Source: Methylovorus sp. MM2
Lineage (GTDB): Bacteria > Pseudomonadota > Gammaproteobacteria > Burkholderiales > Methylophilaceae
Direction: 5' to 3'
Length of the DNA stretch: 64,000 nt
Assembly: GCF_001648895.1 (NCBI RefSeq)
Contig: NZ_LXUF01000001.1
Coordinates: 1,553,788 to 1,617,787, forward strand
The position numbers and the translations under genes are program-made. Below the pieces are notes generated by a model, which was not told the origin of the DNA, did no database searches, and worked only from the letters and a program-made list of their open reading frames with translations. Below are positions 33,940 to 44,236 of the stretch, piece by piece. Every line of letters starts with the position of its first letter. Position 1 is the first letter of the stretch.

Positions 33940-34734
33940 TTAGACTGCGACAGGTGCTTTTATAGGGGGATGGGGCTCGTACCCTTCAAGCACAAAATCT
34001 TCATATTTAAAGCTAAATATGTCCTTCACTTCAGGATTAATGCGCATGACAGGTAACGCGCGCGTGTCACGTGAAAGTTGCTCTTTGGTCTGTTCCAGAT
34101 GGTTTAAGTAGATATGTGCATCACCTAATGTATGCACAAAATCCCCAAGACCTAGCCCACAGACCTGGGCAACCATCATAGTAAGCAATGCGTAAGAAGC
34201 GATATTGAATGGCACGCCCAAAAAGATATCTGCGCTACGCTGATAAAGCTGGCAGGAAAGCTTGCCATCAGCTACATAGAATTGGAAAAATGCATGGCAA
34301 GGCGGTAATTTCATCTGATCGACATCGGCAACGTTCCAGGCAGAAACGATGAGGCGACGTGAATCCGGGTTGCGCTTGATCATATTCACTACTTGCGTGA
34401 TCTGGTCGATAGACTCACCGTTAGGCTTTGGCCAATTGCGCCATTGGTAACCATAGACAGGGCCAAGATTACCTTTATCGTCAGCCCACTCATCCCAGAT
34501 AGAAACGCCATTTTCTTTCAGATAAGCGATATTGGTACTGCCCTGCAAAAACCAGAGCAACTCATGAATGATGGATTTTAAGTGCACTTTTTTAGTCGTC
34601 AGCAGGGGGAAGCCTTCTGCCAAATCAAAGCGCATTTGATAACCAAATACCGATAAAGTACCTGTACCAGTGCGGTCTTCCTTTTTATGTCCGTGTTCCA
34701 GCACGTGGCGCATCAAATCATGGTAGACCTTCAT
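33940..34734 (-). CDS. thyA: Thymidylate synthase
   Basis: 264-residue enzyme methylating dUMP to dTMP with methylene-tetrahydrofolate. Conserved [38 protein letters not shown], catalytic Cys in [20 protein letters not shown], and [20 protein letters not shown]. Standard length. Lies 12 bases downstream of thrC, an unusual partner, and probably shares its transcript; folA and dcd of the same pathway are elsewhere in the window. Confidence 0.97.
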   Translation of the reverse strand: MKVYHDLMRHVLEHGHKKEDRTGTGTLSVFGYQMRFDLAEGFPLLTTKKVHLKSIIHELLWFLQGSTNIAYLKENGVSIWDEWADDKGNLGPVYGYQWRNWPKPNGESIDQITQVVNMIKRNPDSRRLIVSAWNVADVDQMKLPPCHAFFQFYVADGKLSCQLYQRSADIFLGVPFNIASYALLTMMVAQVCGLGLGDFVHTLGDAHIYLNHLEQTKEQLSRDTRALPVMRINPEVKDIFSFKYEDFVLEGYEPHPPIKAPVAV

Positions 34735-34746
34735 TCAGACGAGCTC

Positions 34747-36177
34747 CTAGCGAATGTGTTGGGTAATGTATTGTTTGATGGAATCGATATCTGCTTCCAT
34801 CACTTCAAATCTTTGCGGCAGCGCGTCAAGCCCGTGCAAGCTTGCTGGGCGTTCTGGGTTTTGCCCAAGCGCTTCAACAATAGCCTCTTCAAACTTGGCT
34901 GGTAATGCAGTTTCTAGCACCAGCATCGGCACATCCGCTTCACGGTGCTCTAATGCAACCTTCAAACCGTCGGCGGTATGGGTATCGATAGTGACCCCAT
35001 AATGGTCAAACGTATTACGTATCGTCTGCATGCGATTTGCATGATTGCTACTGCCGGAAATAAAGCCATAACCAGCGACTTTATCAAAATAGCCCTCTTC
35101 ATTCAGGTCGAAAGCACCGCCGACATCGACCTTGCTCCATAACTGACGCACTTTTTCTGTATTACGACCAACCAGATCGAAAACAAAGCGTTCGAAATTA
35201 GACGCTTTGGAGATGTCCATTGATGGGCTGGATGTATGGTATGTATTGGCAGACCCGCGAGGACGATAGATACCTGTTCTAAAGAACTCATCCAATACAT
35301 CGTTCTCATTGGTTGCGACCAATAGCTTTTTGATAGGCAACCCCATCATACGCGCGACATGGCCCGCGCATACATTACCAAAATTACCCGAAGGCACTGA
35401 GAAGCTCACTTGCTCAGCATTGGTCTTGGTTACAGCAAAATAACCCTTAAAGTAGTACACCACTTGTGCAACAACGCGCGCCCAATTGATAGAATTGACT
35501 GCACCGATCTTGCTTTGCGCCTTGAATGCAAGATCATTTGATACCGCTTTGACTATATCCTGGCAATCATCAAACACACCGTTAATAGCAATATTAAAGA
35601 TGTTCTCATCTTGCAAAGAGAACATCTGCGCTGTCTGAAAACGGCTCATCTTTTTATGTGGGGACAACATGAATACACGCACACCTTTTTTGCCACGCAT
35701 CGCATATTCAGCAGCAGATCCCGTGTCACCAGAGGTAGCACCGAGAATGTTGGTTTCTTGCCCCTCTTTAGCCAGCACATACTCAAAAAGATTGCCTAAC
35801 AACTGCATGGCGATATCTTTGAACGCAAGCGTTGGGCCATTAGAAAGCGACAATAAGTAAAGATTATCTTCAAGCTTAAGGGTTGGCGTAATATCTTCAG
35901 CGCTCTGCTCATCACGCGCATAGGCATAGACCTCTGCACGATACGTTTTGTCTACGATAGTGCGCAGGTCGCTCGCAGGGATATCATCGATCAAGCGCGA
36001 AAGGATCGTAAATGCAAGATCACGGTAGTTCATGCCGCGCATCGCATTTAAATCAGCGTCATCGAAGTGGGGATAAGCCTCTGGCATATACAGACCGCCA
36101 TCAGGAGCTAGTCCGCCAAGGAGTATCTCGCTGAAACTCAATGCAGGCGATTGCCCGCGGGTACTGATATATTTCAT
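34747..36177 (-). CDS. thrC: Threonine synthase
   Basis: 476-residue PLP enzyme making threonine from O-phosphohomoserine. N-terminal MKYISTRGQSPALSFSEILL and GLAPDGGLYMPE are typical of the long class; PLP Lys in GPTLAFKDIAMQLLG; phosphate loop SGNFGNVCAGH; also ATSGDTGSAA. It begins three bases after hom ends, so the two are translationally coupled. Confidence 0.96.
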   Translation of the reverse strand: MKYISTRGQSPALSFSEILLGGLAPDGGLYMPEAYPHFDDADLNAMRGMNYRDLAFTILSRLIDDIPASDLRTIVDKTYRAEVYAYARDEQSAEDITPTLKLEDNLYLLSLSNGPTLAFKDIAMQLLGNLFEYVLAKEGQETNILGATSGDTGSAAEYAMRGKKGVRVFMLSPHKKMSRFQTAQMFSLQDENIFNIAINGVFDDCQDIVKAVSNDLAFKAQSKIGAVNSINWARVVAQVVYYFKGYFAVTKTNAEQVSFSVPSGNFGNVCAGHVARMMGLPIKKLLVATNENDVLDEFFRTGIYRPRGSANTYHTSSPSMDISKASNFERFVFDLVGRNTEKVRQLWSKVDVGGAFDLNEEGYFDKVAGYGFISGSSNHANRMQTIRNTFDHYGVTIDTHTADGLKVALEHREADVPMLVLETALPAKFEEAIVEALGQNPERPASLHGLDALPQRFEVMEADIDSIKQYITQHIR

Positions 36178-36180
36178 AGG

Positions 36181-37494
36181 TTAACGGCCTAATTCTTCCA
36201 TACGCAGACGCGTCACTTTGCCTGAGATAGCAGATAAAGCTTCGATCTCGGCAATTGCCGCATCCATATTCTTTTCTATTGTGATATGCGTCAGGATGAT
36301 GATATCCGCAGCATCTTCACCATCTGCAGGTTCTTTTTGCATCATCGCATCGATTGAGATAGCCCGGTCAGCCAGCACTTTAGTGACTTCAGCCAAGACG
36401 CCCGGTTTATCCAAAGCGCGCAGGCGCAGATAATAGGCACTATTGATTTCACGGATTGGCAATATAGCTAATGTAGCTAATTCGCTCGATTGGAATGCAA
36501 GCATCGGAACGCGTTGTGCCGCATCGATCAACTGGGCACGCGATACATCAACAAGATCGGCAACTACAGCACTTGCTGTTGGTTCAGCACCAGCACCAGC
36601 GCCGTAATAAAGCGTTGGGCCAACTGCATCCCCTTTAACCACCACAGCATTCATCGCGCCATTCACATTTGCGATCAAGCGTTTTTCCGGGATAAGCGTT
36701 GGATGTACGCGTAACTCAACACCTTTATCTGTTCGTTTGCTAATGCCTAACAACTTAACGCCGTAGCCAAGTTCTTCAGCATAGCGTATGTCTTCACCTT
36801 GCAGATTGGATATGCCCTCGGTGTAGGCTTTATCGAACTGCATAGGCATGCCAAAGCCAATAGCTGCCATGATAGTGAGCTTATGTGCGGCATCAATGCC
36901 TTCCACGTCAAAAGTCGGGTCAGCTTCTGCATAACCCAACCGCTGCGCTTCTTTCAACACATCAGCGAAATCCAGACCTTTTTCACGCATTTCAGTGAGA
37001 ATAAAATTGGTTGTGCCATTGATGATGCCAGCGATCCATTCGATGCGATTAGCACTTAAACCTTCTCGTAGCGCTTTAATGATAGGGATACCGCCAGCGA
37101 CTGCAGCTTCATAGGCAACGATCACACCCTTTTTCTCAGCTGCTGCAAAAATCTCATTACCATGTACTGCCAGTAAGGCTTTGTTAGCAGTCACGACATG
37201 CTTGCCATTCTCGATCGCTTTTAGCACCAGTTCTTTTGCTAATGTGTATCCGCCAATCAGCTCGACAACCACATCGACATTCGGATCATTCACGACGTCG
37301 AACGCATCATCGGTCAACGCAATGTTGCCGCCAGTGATTTGGCGTGCACGCTCAAGATCACGGTCAGCGACTTTTACGATATTGATCGCACGGCCAGCAC
37401 GGCGCGCGATCTCATCCTGATTACGCTTAAGAACAGTAAATGTGCCGCCACCAACGGTGCCGATACCCAATAGACCTACATTCAACGGTTTCAT
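36181..37494 (-). CDS. hom: Homoserine dehydrogenase with ACT domain
   Basis: 437 residues. Reduces aspartate-4-semialdehyde to homoserine. NAD(P)-binding GLLGIGTVGGGTF, VVELIGGYTLAKELVLKAI, ANKALLAVHG, catalytic region GIINGTTNFILTEM and YAEADPTFDVEGIDAAHKL, and a C-terminal ACT domain from about residue 350 (YYLRLRALDKPGVLAEVTKV) that should give threonine feedback inhibition. The start at MKPLNVGLLG (37494) is preferred over a TTG 18 bases upstream. Confidence 0.96.
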   Translation of the reverse strand: MKPLNVGLLGIGTVGGGTFTVLKRNQDEIARRAGRAINIVKVADRDLERARQITGGNIALTDDAFDVVNDPNVDVVVELIGGYTLAKELVLKAIENGKHVVTANKALLAVHGNEIFAAAEKKGVIVAYEAAVAGGIPIIKALREGLSANRIEWIAGIINGTTNFILTEMREKGLDFADVLKEAQRLGYAEADPTFDVEGIDAAHKLTIMAAIGFGMPMQFDKAYTEGISNLQGEDIRYAEELGYGVKLLGISKRTDKGVELRVHPTLIPEKRLIANVNGAMNAVVVKGDAVGPTLYYGAGAGAEPTASAVVADLVDVSRAQLIDAAQRVPMLAFQSSELATLAILPIREINSAYYLRLRALDKPGVLAEVTKVLADRAISIDAMMQKEPADGEDAADIIILTHITIEKNMDAAIAEIEALSAISGKVTRLRMEELGR

Positions 37495-37518
37495 GCGTTC
37501 TATCACTTTCAATAAACT

Positions 37519-38751
37519 TTAACTCGCAGCGCCATGACGCTTACGATAATTCTCAAGAAAACGGGCAATACGCTTGATCGCTTCAGTGAGGTCATCCACA
37601 TTCGGTAGAAACACGACACGGAAATGATCTGAGGACTTCCAGTTGAAGCCGCTACCTTGCACAAGCAATACTTTTTCCTCAAGTAGCAAATCAAGGATGA
37701 ACTGCTGATCATCCTCAATGGGGTAGACCTTAGGGTCGAGCTTGGGGAATAGATACATCGCAGCGGCTGGCTTTGTACAGGTCACTCCAGGAATCGCCGT
37801 TAATAACTCATAAGCAAGATCCCGTTGCTTGCATAGCCGACCCGTTGGCGCCACCAGATCATTGATGCTTTGGTAGCCGCCTAATGCAGTCTGAATCGCC
37901 AACTGACCTGGCACATTGGCACACAGACGCATCGAGGCGAGCATATTCAGGCCTTCAATATAATCCGTTGCGTGACGCTTCTCACCTGAGACCACTAGCC
38001 AGCCAGCACGGTAACCGCAGGTACGATAATTTTTGGATAAACCATTGAATGTGACGAACAGCACATCATCAGCCAACGAGGCAACTGATGTATGGATATT
38101 TTCATCATAAAGCACTTTGTCGTAGATCTCATCAGCGAAAATGATGAGCTTATGATGGCGTGCGATCTCAATGACTTTTTCCAGAAAATCGGCTGGATAA
38201 AGCGCGCCTGTCGGATTATTTGGGTTGATCAGCACGATACCGCGTGTGTTCGCAGTGATCTTAGCCTCCATGTCTTCCAAGTCAGGTAGCCAGCCATCCT
38301 CTTCATTACAACGGTAATGCCTCGGCGCACCGCCAGCCAGTGTCACCGCAGCAGTCCATAAAGGATAATCCGGCATCGGTACTAATATCTGGTCGCCATT
38401 ATTCAATAGCGCTTGCATCGCCATCACGATCAACTCGGAAACACCATTGCCGATGATGATGTCATCTATCGTTACACCCGCGATATTCTTCTGCTGCGTG
38501 TAATGCATGATGGCTTTTCGGGCAGCAAACAAACCTTTGGAATCGGTATAGCCCGATGCCTGATCCATATTGAGAATGACATCTTGCAGAATCTCTTCGG
38601 GTGCTGCAAAGCCGAATGGCGCTGGATTACCGATATTCAGCTTGATGATGCGGTGCCCTTCTTCTTCCATCTGCCGCGCACGCGCCAATACCGGGCCACG
38701 AATATCGTAGCAAACGTTATTGAGCTTGGTAGATTTAAGTATGGGATCCAT
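37519..38751 (-). CDS. alaA: Alanine-type aminotransferase (AlaA/YfbQ-like)
   Basis: 410-residue fold-type I aminotransferase. Conserved KLNIGNPAPFGFAAPEEILQ, YTDSKGLFAARKAIMHY, INPNNPTGALYPADFL, DEIYDKVLYD and the PLP Lys region FNGLSKNYRTCGYRAGWLV. AlaA makes alanine from pyruvate with glutamate. Its position directly ahead of hom and thrC is conserved in betaproteobacteria and suggests coordinated amino-acid synthesis. First gene of a four-gene minus-strand operon. Confidence 0.92.
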   Translation of the reverse strand: MDPILKSTKLNNVCYDIRGPVLARARQMEEEGHRIIKLNIGNPAPFGFAAPEEILQDVILNMDQASGYTDSKGLFAARKAIMHYTQQKNIAGVTIDDIIIGNGVSELIVMAMQALLNNGDQILVPMPDYPLWTAAVTLAGGAPRHYRCNEEDGWLPDLEDMEAKITANTRGIVLINPNNPTGALYPADFLEKVIEIARHHKLIIFADEIYDKVLYDENIHTSVASLADDVLFVTFNGLSKNYRTCGYRAGWLVVSGEKRHATDYIEGLNMLASMRLCANVPGQLAIQTALGGYQSINDLVAPTGRLCKQRDLAYELLTAIPGVTCTKPAAAMYLFPKLDPKVYPIEDDQQFILDLLLEEKVLLVQGSGFNWKSSDHFRVVFLPNVDDLTEAIKRIARFLENYRKRHGAAS

Positions 38752-38875
38752 AATCGCCTAAGAATTACGTAAAATTAAGCATTACCTAAAATAATGTCTT
38801 ATAAAGCATTTATATCGGATGGCTATTCAGTCGAACTGAATTCAAAACCAAGCCGGAAAAATATGCTATTTTACA

Positions 38876-38903
38876 TTGACACAGGCTGTACAAGCAATTT
38901 AAG
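38876..38903 (+). promoter_or_regulatory. Possible sigma-70 promoter before the Mth938-like gene
   Basis: A consensus TTGACA (38876-38881) is followed after 16 bases by TTTAAG (38898-38903), a weak -10. It is the only good -35 box in the alaA / Mth938-like intergenic region. Confidence 0.35.
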
Positions 38904-38940
38904 ACTTCACTGATAACATATTGTTTACAACACCCAGCAA

Positions 38941-39333
38941 ATGAAACTTCACCTTACACAAGCGGCAGGCAACCAGTTAATCACAGGCTATGGCGAAGGC
39001 TGGGTCGAAGTGAACCATATTCGCTATACAGAGAACATGATCGTGATGCCAGAAGCCGTCAAGGCAGACTGGGCGATTGGGAGTTTTGATGATTTATCTG
39101 AAGCCGCTTTTGTACAACTAGCCGAACTAAAACCAGAGGTTGTTTTACTTGGCACGGGAAAAACTCATCGATTCATACACCCAAAACTCAGTCGCGCACT
39201 GACAGAATCAGGCATAGGCATAGAGTGCATGGATACGGCAGCGGCTTGCAGAACTTACAACATATTGATGGCAGAAGGCCGCAATGTAGCTGCGGCCTTA
39301 CTGCTATACGCAACTAAAGATATAAACGACTAG
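38941..39333 (+). CDS. Mth938-like domain (DUF498) protein
   Basis: 130-residue single-domain protein with a NDUFAF3/Mth938 fold. Conserved [35 protein letters not shown] and [21 protein letters not shown] human relative is an assembly factor for respiratory complex I; the bacterial role is unsettled. Its TAG overlaps the stop codon of the convergent fabB (CTAG at 39330-39333). Confidence 0.88.
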   Translation: MKLHLTQAAGNQLITGYGEGWVEVNHIRYTENMIVMPEAVKADWAIGSFDDLSEAAFVQLAELKPEVVLLGTGKTHRFIHPKLSRALTESGIGIECMDTAAACRTYNILMAEGRNVAAALLLYATKDIND

Positions 39334-40556
39334 AGACCTTTACGCGAGAACACCAATGTTGCATTGGTGCCACCAAATCCGAAGCTGTTGGACAATGCAG
39401 TCTGCACATTGGCTTGATCGATACGTTTCTGCACGATAGGCAAACCTTCTGCGGCAGGGTCTAATGTTTCGATGTTGGCAGACGCAGCGATAAAGTCATT
39501 CTCCATCATCATCAGCGTGTAGATGGCCTCATTCACTCCAGCTGCACCCAGCGCATGGCCAGATAAAGACTTGGTCGAAGCAATCGCAGGTACCTTGCCA
39601 TACGCACCATCACCAAAGACTTCACGAATCGCTTCAAGCTCTTTCGTATCGCCCACTGGCGTGCTGGTACCATGGGTATTGATGTAATCGACATCGCTAA
39701 TGCCTTGCAAAGCAAGCTGCATGCAACGCACGGCACCCTCTCCACTTGGAGCAACCATATCATAACCATCTGAAGTCGCACCGTAACCAACGACTTCTGC
39801 ATAGATCTTAGCGCCACGCGCCTTGGCATGCTCATACTCTTCAAGTACCAAGATACCGCCACCGCCAGAAATCACAAAACCATCGCGATCAGCATCGTAG
39901 GTACGTGATGCTTTATCAGGCGTATCGTTATATTTGCTAGACATCGCACCCATGGCGTCGAACAGGTAGGACAAGCTCCAATGCTCTTCTTCGCCACCTC
40001 CGGCAAACACGATATCCTGCTTGCCAAGCTGAATCTGCTCGACACCAGCACCGATACAATGCGCACTCGTTGAACAAGCAGAACTGATACTGTAGTTAAC
40101 ACCCTTAATCTTTGCACCAGTAGCCAGAGTAGCCACAATACCACTACACATTGCTTTGGTGACCATATAGGGACCAACACGGCGGATGCCTTTCTCGGCA
40201 AGCACTCGGTTACTTTCTTCGATACTTTCGGTCGAAGGGCCACCACCACCGACAATAATACCGGTACGCACATTCGAGACCAGATCTTCGCCCAACCCGG
40301 CATCGCCAATCGCTTCTTGCAGAGCGATCCACGCATAGGCATGACCCTTGGCCATAAAGCGCATCAGTTTGCGGTCTATCAGTTCCTGCACGTTCAAATT
40401 CACAGAACCTGCAACATGCGAGCGCAACCCGTGGTCAGCGTATTCCTGCTGGAAACTAATACCAGAACGGCCTTCACGCAGACTATCCAGCACTTCAGAT
40501 TTATTATTTCCGAGACTGGAAACGATCCCCATCCCGGTTACAACGACACGACGCAT
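39330..40556 (-). CDS. fabB: 3-oxoacyl-ACP synthase I
   Basis: 408-residue condensing enzyme for fatty acid elongation, required for unsaturated chains. Catalytic Cys in [16 protein letters not shown], His in [16 protein letters not shown], and Lys/His in [17 protein letters not shown], with terminal [14 protein letters not shown]. It follows fabA with a 70-bp gap, the usual fabA-fabB pair that runs the anaerobic route to unsaturated fatty acids. Confidence 0.96.
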   Translation of the reverse strand: MRRVVVTGMGIVSSLGNNKSEVLDSLREGRSGISFQQEYADHGLRSHVAGSVNLNVQELIDRKLMRFMAKGHAYAWIALQEAIGDAGLGEDLVSNVRTGIIVGGGGPSTESIEESNRVLAEKGIRRVGPYMVTKAMCSGIVATLATGAKIKGVNYSISSACSTSAHCIGAGVEQIQLGKQDIVFAGGGEEEHWSLSYLFDAMGAMSSKYNDTPDKASRTYDADRDGFVISGGGGILVLEEYEHAKARGAKIYAEVVGYGATSDGYDMVAPSGEGAVRCMQLALQGISDVDYINTHGTSTPVGDTKELEAIREVFGDGAYGKVPAIASTKSLSGHALGAAGVNEAIYTLMMMENDFIAASANIETLDPAAEGLPIVQKRIDQANVQTALSNSFGFGGTNATLVFSRKGL

Positions 40557-40626
40557 GCGTGCTCCTCAAAATTTATAATGTATTCAACACTACTTTTATG
40601 TCAGGCATTATCCACCTGATCAAGAT

Positions 40627-41142
40627 TTAGAAGTTATCGGTACGTGTAAATAAGCCAACACGTAAATCATTGGCCGCATAGATTTCGCGTCCATCTATCT
40701 CCATATGGGCATCAGCAATGCCCATTACAAGCTTACGCATGATCACACGCTTCAAATCGATCTTATAAGTCAGCATTTTACCAGTTGGCAAGACTTGTCC
40801 ACTAAATTTTACTTCACCTGCACCAAGTGCACGACCCCGGCCTGGGCCACCCATCCAGCCAAGATAGAATCCGACCAATTGCCACATGGCATCAAGACCT
40901 AAACAACCTGGCATCACTGGATCGCCTTCAAAATGACATTTAAAGAACCATAAGTCTGGATTAAGATCCAACTCTGCAGTGATCTGCCCATGTCCGTATT
41001 TACCGCCATCTTCAGTAATAGAGACGATACGATCGAACATTAGCATCGGTGGCAACGGCAGTTGTGCATTGCCTGCGCCAAACATTTCCCCACGTCCACA
41101 GGACAGAAGTTCTTCATAGGTAAAGCTATTTTGTTTTTGCAT
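40627..41142 (-). CDS. fabA: 3-hydroxydecanoyl-ACP dehydratase/isomerase
   Basis: 171 residues, exactly the E. coli FabA length. Introduces the cis double bond at the C10 stage. Active-site His in [15 protein letters not shown] and Asp in [17 protein letters not shown]; also [20 protein letters not shown]. First gene of fabA-fabB, divergent from the mxa cluster. Confidence 0.97.
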   Translation of the reverse strand: MQKQNSFTYEELLSCGRGEMFGAGNAQLPLPPMLMFDRIVSITEDGGKYGHGQITAELDLNPDLWFFKCHFEGDPVMPGCLGLDAMWQLVGFYLGWMGGPGRGRALGAGEVKFSGQVLPTGKMLTYKIDLKRVIMRKLVMGIADAHMEIDGREIYAANDLRVGLFTRTDNF

Positions 41143-41334
41143 TTAGTTTTTACTTTATGGGACACACCCGAATAAATTAACCGCTATTTTCGCCTGAAAT
41201 GCTTTTTAACAAAAGCCCTAAGTCGTTTAAAGCTTAATTATTGAATAAGATATAAGAATTGTTTACTAAAAAAAACAAGGTTGTTACAATTTGTTAACAA
41301 CTATAAACATTAATATTTACTATGGAATATATCA

Positions 41335-42351
41335 ATGAGCGACCATCAGTTGGCCGACTGGCGCACGCATGCGCTAAAACTTGAATCTGAAGTCAATAAG
41401 GTAGTCGTCGGGCAGCAAACCCCTATCCGTTTAATCACGACCGCTATTTTTGCACGCGGGCACGTATTGCTTGAAGGTGATGTTGGCGTTGGCAAGACCA
41501 CCCTGCTCCGTGCTTTCACGCGCGGCATAGGTGGCGGCTATCAGCGGATTGAAGGCACGATCGACCTGATGCCGAATGATTTGGTCTATCACACCTACTT
41601 AGGCGAAGACGGTCGCCCACACGTAAGTCCGGGGCCGCTGCTTTCACAAGGAAAGAATCTATCCGTTTTCTTTTTTAACGAAATCAACCGTGCACGCCCA
41701 CAAGTCCATTCTTTACTATTGCGCGTGATGGCTGAACGTACCTTATCCGCCTTCAATACGGAACATGAATTTCCGCATATGCTGGTCTTTGCTGACCGTA
41801 ACCAAGTGGAAAAAGAGGAGACTTTCGAGATTCCTTCCGCAGCACGTGACCGCTTCATGATGGAGATTCCTATTTTCGTCCCTAGCGATGAAAACATCAT
41901 GGAGTCACTGATCTTTGATACACGCTTCCATAATGTAGATAAGCTCGTCGAGCAAGTATCTCAAGATGTTCTTCAGTTCGACCAACTCAACAGTTTTGCC
42001 GAGGTTATTCAGCAAACCGTTCAGGCAAGCGCAACACTCAGGCGTTATGCGTTGGACTTATGGCTTGCGACCAAGAACCCTGCAAAATATGGCATACAGA
42101 TTCAAGGTGTGGACATCAACCGACTGGTAGTGGCAGGTGCCAGCCCACGCGGCATGGCGATGATGATGCGTGCCGCACGGGTGAATGCATGGCTGAATGG
42201 CCGTGATGCAGTCGTGCCTGAAGATATCCATGCAGTATTCTATGAAACTATCGCACACAGGCTGGTATTCAGCCCTGTCTACGAGATGCGCCGAACAGAG
42301 ATTGCACGTGAGTTATTAAGCAAGATCATCAACGCTATCTCAGCGCCTTAA
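41335..42351 (+). CDS. mxaR: MoxR-type AAA+ ATPase, MxaR
   Basis: 338-residue AAA+ ATPase. Walker A GDVGVGKTTLLRAF near residue 50, Walker B FFFNEINRARPQVHSLLLRV, sensor and arginine-finger region IPSAARDRFMMEI, and a C-terminal lid. MoxR ATPases act with von Willebrand A proteins as chaperones inserting cofactors. Because a DUF58 protein, MxaA-like, MxaC-like, MxaK-like and MxaL-like genes follow in order, I assign it to the mxaRSACKL set that inserts Ca2+ into methanol dehydrogenase. The upstream gap (41143-41334) has a palindrome TTGTTAACAA at 41291-41300. Confidence 0.88.
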   Translation: MSDHQLADWRTHALKLESEVNKVVVGQQTPIRLITTAIFARGHVLLEGDVGVGKTTLLRAFTRGIGGGYQRIEGTIDLMPNDLVYHTYLGEDGRPHVSPGPLLSQGKNLSVFFFNEINRARPQVHSLLLRVMAERTLSAFNTEHEFPHMLVFADRNQVEKEETFEIPSAARDRFMMEIPIFVPSDENIMESLIFDTRFHNVDKLVEQVSQDVLQFDQLNSFAEVIQQTVQASATLRRYALDLWLATKNPAKYGIQIQGVDINRLVVAGASPRGMAMMMRAARVNAWLNGRDAVVPEDIHAVFYETIAHRLVFSPVYEMRRTEIARELLSKIINAISAP

Positions 42352-42394
42352 ATGCTATATTTATTGATGTTGCTGCGATCCAAGAAAATGCGTC

Positions 42395-43258
42395 ATGCAG
42401 TCTGAGCTAGCAAAAGAGTTTAGTTACCAGATAGGCTGGCGTAGCCGTGGGCGTCATCCGGGCAGGCATATTAGCGCCCAACGTGGATTAGGCATGGATT
42501 TTGTAGGGCATGCGCCGTTGATTGCCTATCCAGATCCTCGTCGTATCGATCTGCGCCTGACGATACGTGACCCGTTCGAGCAGGTATTCGTCCGCATTTT
42601 CAACCAGCGCAGTGCCACCCCTGTTTATGTCGCCTGCGATTTATCCGGCTCCATGGGCTTCTCTGGCGAGTACCAAAAACTACATACTGCCGCAGAGATC
42701 ACAGCATCTGTTGCTTATTCGGCCTCTCGCGTCAATGATCCGTTCGGGTTCATCGGTTTTGATCAATCTGTCAGAGAAGACTGGATCAGCCATTCCAGTA
42801 CCCGTATGCAGAGCGCCTATTTATTGGCCGAAAAATTAAAAGACTATCAACCGCAACAGGTCGATGGCAGCGGCATACTGGAAATCACCCCTCACTTATC
42901 GCGGGAACGTGCATTAGTGTTTCTGATCTCTGACTTTCATATGCCGCTCGATGTGCTGGAGCAGGCGATCATCAGCATGCAGCGTCACCATATCGTGCCT
43001 ATCGTACTTTGGGATGCTGCTGAGTACCGTAAACTCCCTGAATTCGGTATCGCCCAGATCGTCGATAGAGAAAGCGGTGAGCGGCGTAGCCTGTTCTTGC
43101 GCGGAGATATGCATACGCGAATTCAGGCATCGTTTGCTGAGCGACGCGATGCACTTACTCAGCTTTTCATGCGCTATGACATACCGCCTTTCTTTATTGA
43201 AGAAGGTTTTAAAGCGGATGCACTTACCGAATATTTTTACCAGTTTATGGCTGCCTGA
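42395..43258 (+). CDS. mxaS: DUF58 / vWA-type protein MxaS
   Basis: 287 residues. The DUF58 module begins SYQIGWRSRGRHPGRHISAQ and has RIDLRLTIRDPFEQVFVRIF; a von Willebrand A fold follows with MIDAS motif DLSGS in VACDLSGSMGFSGEYQ. Soluble. It should partner MxaR. Its TGA (43256-43258) abuts the start codon of mxaA, so translation is coupled. Confidence 0.85.
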   Translation: MQSELAKEFSYQIGWRSRGRHPGRHISAQRGLGMDFVGHAPLIAYPDPRRIDLRLTIRDPFEQVFVRIFNQRSATPVYVACDLSGSMGFSGEYQKLHTAAEITASVAYSASRVNDPFGFIGFDQSVREDWISHSSTRMQSAYLLAEKLKDYQPQQVDGSGILEITPHLSRERALVFLISDFHMPLDVLEQAIISMQRHHIVPIVLWDAAEYRKLPEFGIAQIVDRESGERRSLFLRGDMHTRIQASFAERRDALTQLFMRYDIPPFFIEEGFKADALTEYFYQFMAA

Positions 43259-44236
43259 ATGATGAACTTCACTAAACCTTTTATGATCCTGCTGCTCATC
43301 GGCATGCTGATTGTCAGTTTCTTTTTGGGGTTTTCTGCCACGACTCATGCAGAAGAATTAGAAGATGCGCCAAAGAATCCAAATCCGCCTGTGTATATCG
43401 TCGATATCAACCCAGTGCGCGACGTTGGTTACCATGTGGGCGATGTGCTCAATCGCACCGTGACGCTCAAGGTAGAAAAACCCTACAAGCTGCTACAAAC
43501 ATCCTTACCACTGACAGGCACTGAAAAGAAATATCGCGGTAAAGACCAAGGCGTTGAAGTGCGATCAGCCGTGCTTGAAGTATCGGATGACAGTAAATTT
43601 AATATCTATAAACTCGAGCTAAGCTATCAGGTCTTTACAAGCAGTGTCGTCACCAAACCGAGCCAGCTGCCCCCTGAGCTTGTGAAGTTTGGCGGCAATG
43701 GGCGTGTATTCCAGGTGCGCATTCCCTCGTGGCCTTTCCGTATATCCCCATTGGCGGTGTATGGTGCAGTTAAGATCGAACGTGACATGAGCCAGTTCCG
43801 CGGCCCCTTACTTCTGGATGCTAAAAACAATCAATACACGCTCTGGGCATTACTCACCCTACTTGCGCTCTCACTCATTGGCTTGGTTTACATTCTGGGT
43901 AGCAGGACATGGCTACCTCGTATGGGCGGCCCCTTTGCAAAGGCATATCGTGACCTGCGGAAGAAAAAAGCTTCAGATTCAAGCGTAAAAGAAAGCATTA
44001 CCCGCCTGCATCATGCATTCAATGTGACGAATAATGGCAGCGTGTTCACGGCAGATAGCTTTATCGTTGCGCACCCAAAATTCGCCCCTATCAAAAATGA
44101 GATCGCACAATTCTTTGTGTTATCGCGTTGGGCATTCTTTGATACTGAATCCAATCATGGCATCACAGGTGACCCGCAAACATGGCTACGCAAATTCAGT
44201 CGACGCTGCCGCGACTGCGAACGGGGATTAGCGTAA
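43259..44236 (+). CDS. mxaA: MxaA-like protein
   Basis: 325 residues with an N-terminal signal/anchor (FMILLLIGMLIVSFFLGFSAT), a periplasmic domain of about 150 residues (NPVRDVGYHVGDVLNRTVTL, VRIPSWPFRISPLAVYG), a second membrane helix (TLWALLTLLALSLIGLVYIL) and a cytoplasmic helical C-terminus with ITRLHHAFNVTNNGSVFT and DPQTWLRKFSRRCRDCERGL. MxaA is needed for active Ca-dependent methanol dehydrogenase in methylotrophs. Assignment rests on gene order, size and topology more than on recognised residues. Confidence 0.78.
   Translation: MMNFTKPFMILLLIGMLIVSFFLGFSATTHAEELEDAPKNPNPPVYIVDINPVRDVGYHVGDVLNRTVTLKVEKPYKLLQTSLPLTGTEKKYRGKDQGVEVRSAVLEVSDDSKFNIYKLELSYQVFTSSVVTKPSQLPPELVKFGGNGRVFQVRIPSWPFRISPLAVYGAVKIERDMSQFRGPLLLDAKNNQYTLWALLTLLALSLIGLVYILGSRTWLPRMGGPFAKAYRDLRKKKASDSSVKESITRLHHAFNVTNNGSVFTADSFIVAHPKFAPIKNEIAQFFVLSRWAFFDTESNHGITGDPQTWLRKFSRRCRDCERGLA

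Noticed and set aside
38825..38841. ATTCAG-N5-CTGAAT inverted repeat upstream of the Mth938-like gene
   Set aside because: Six-base arms in an AT-rich intergenic region are close to chance expectation; no factor or promoter overlap is evident.
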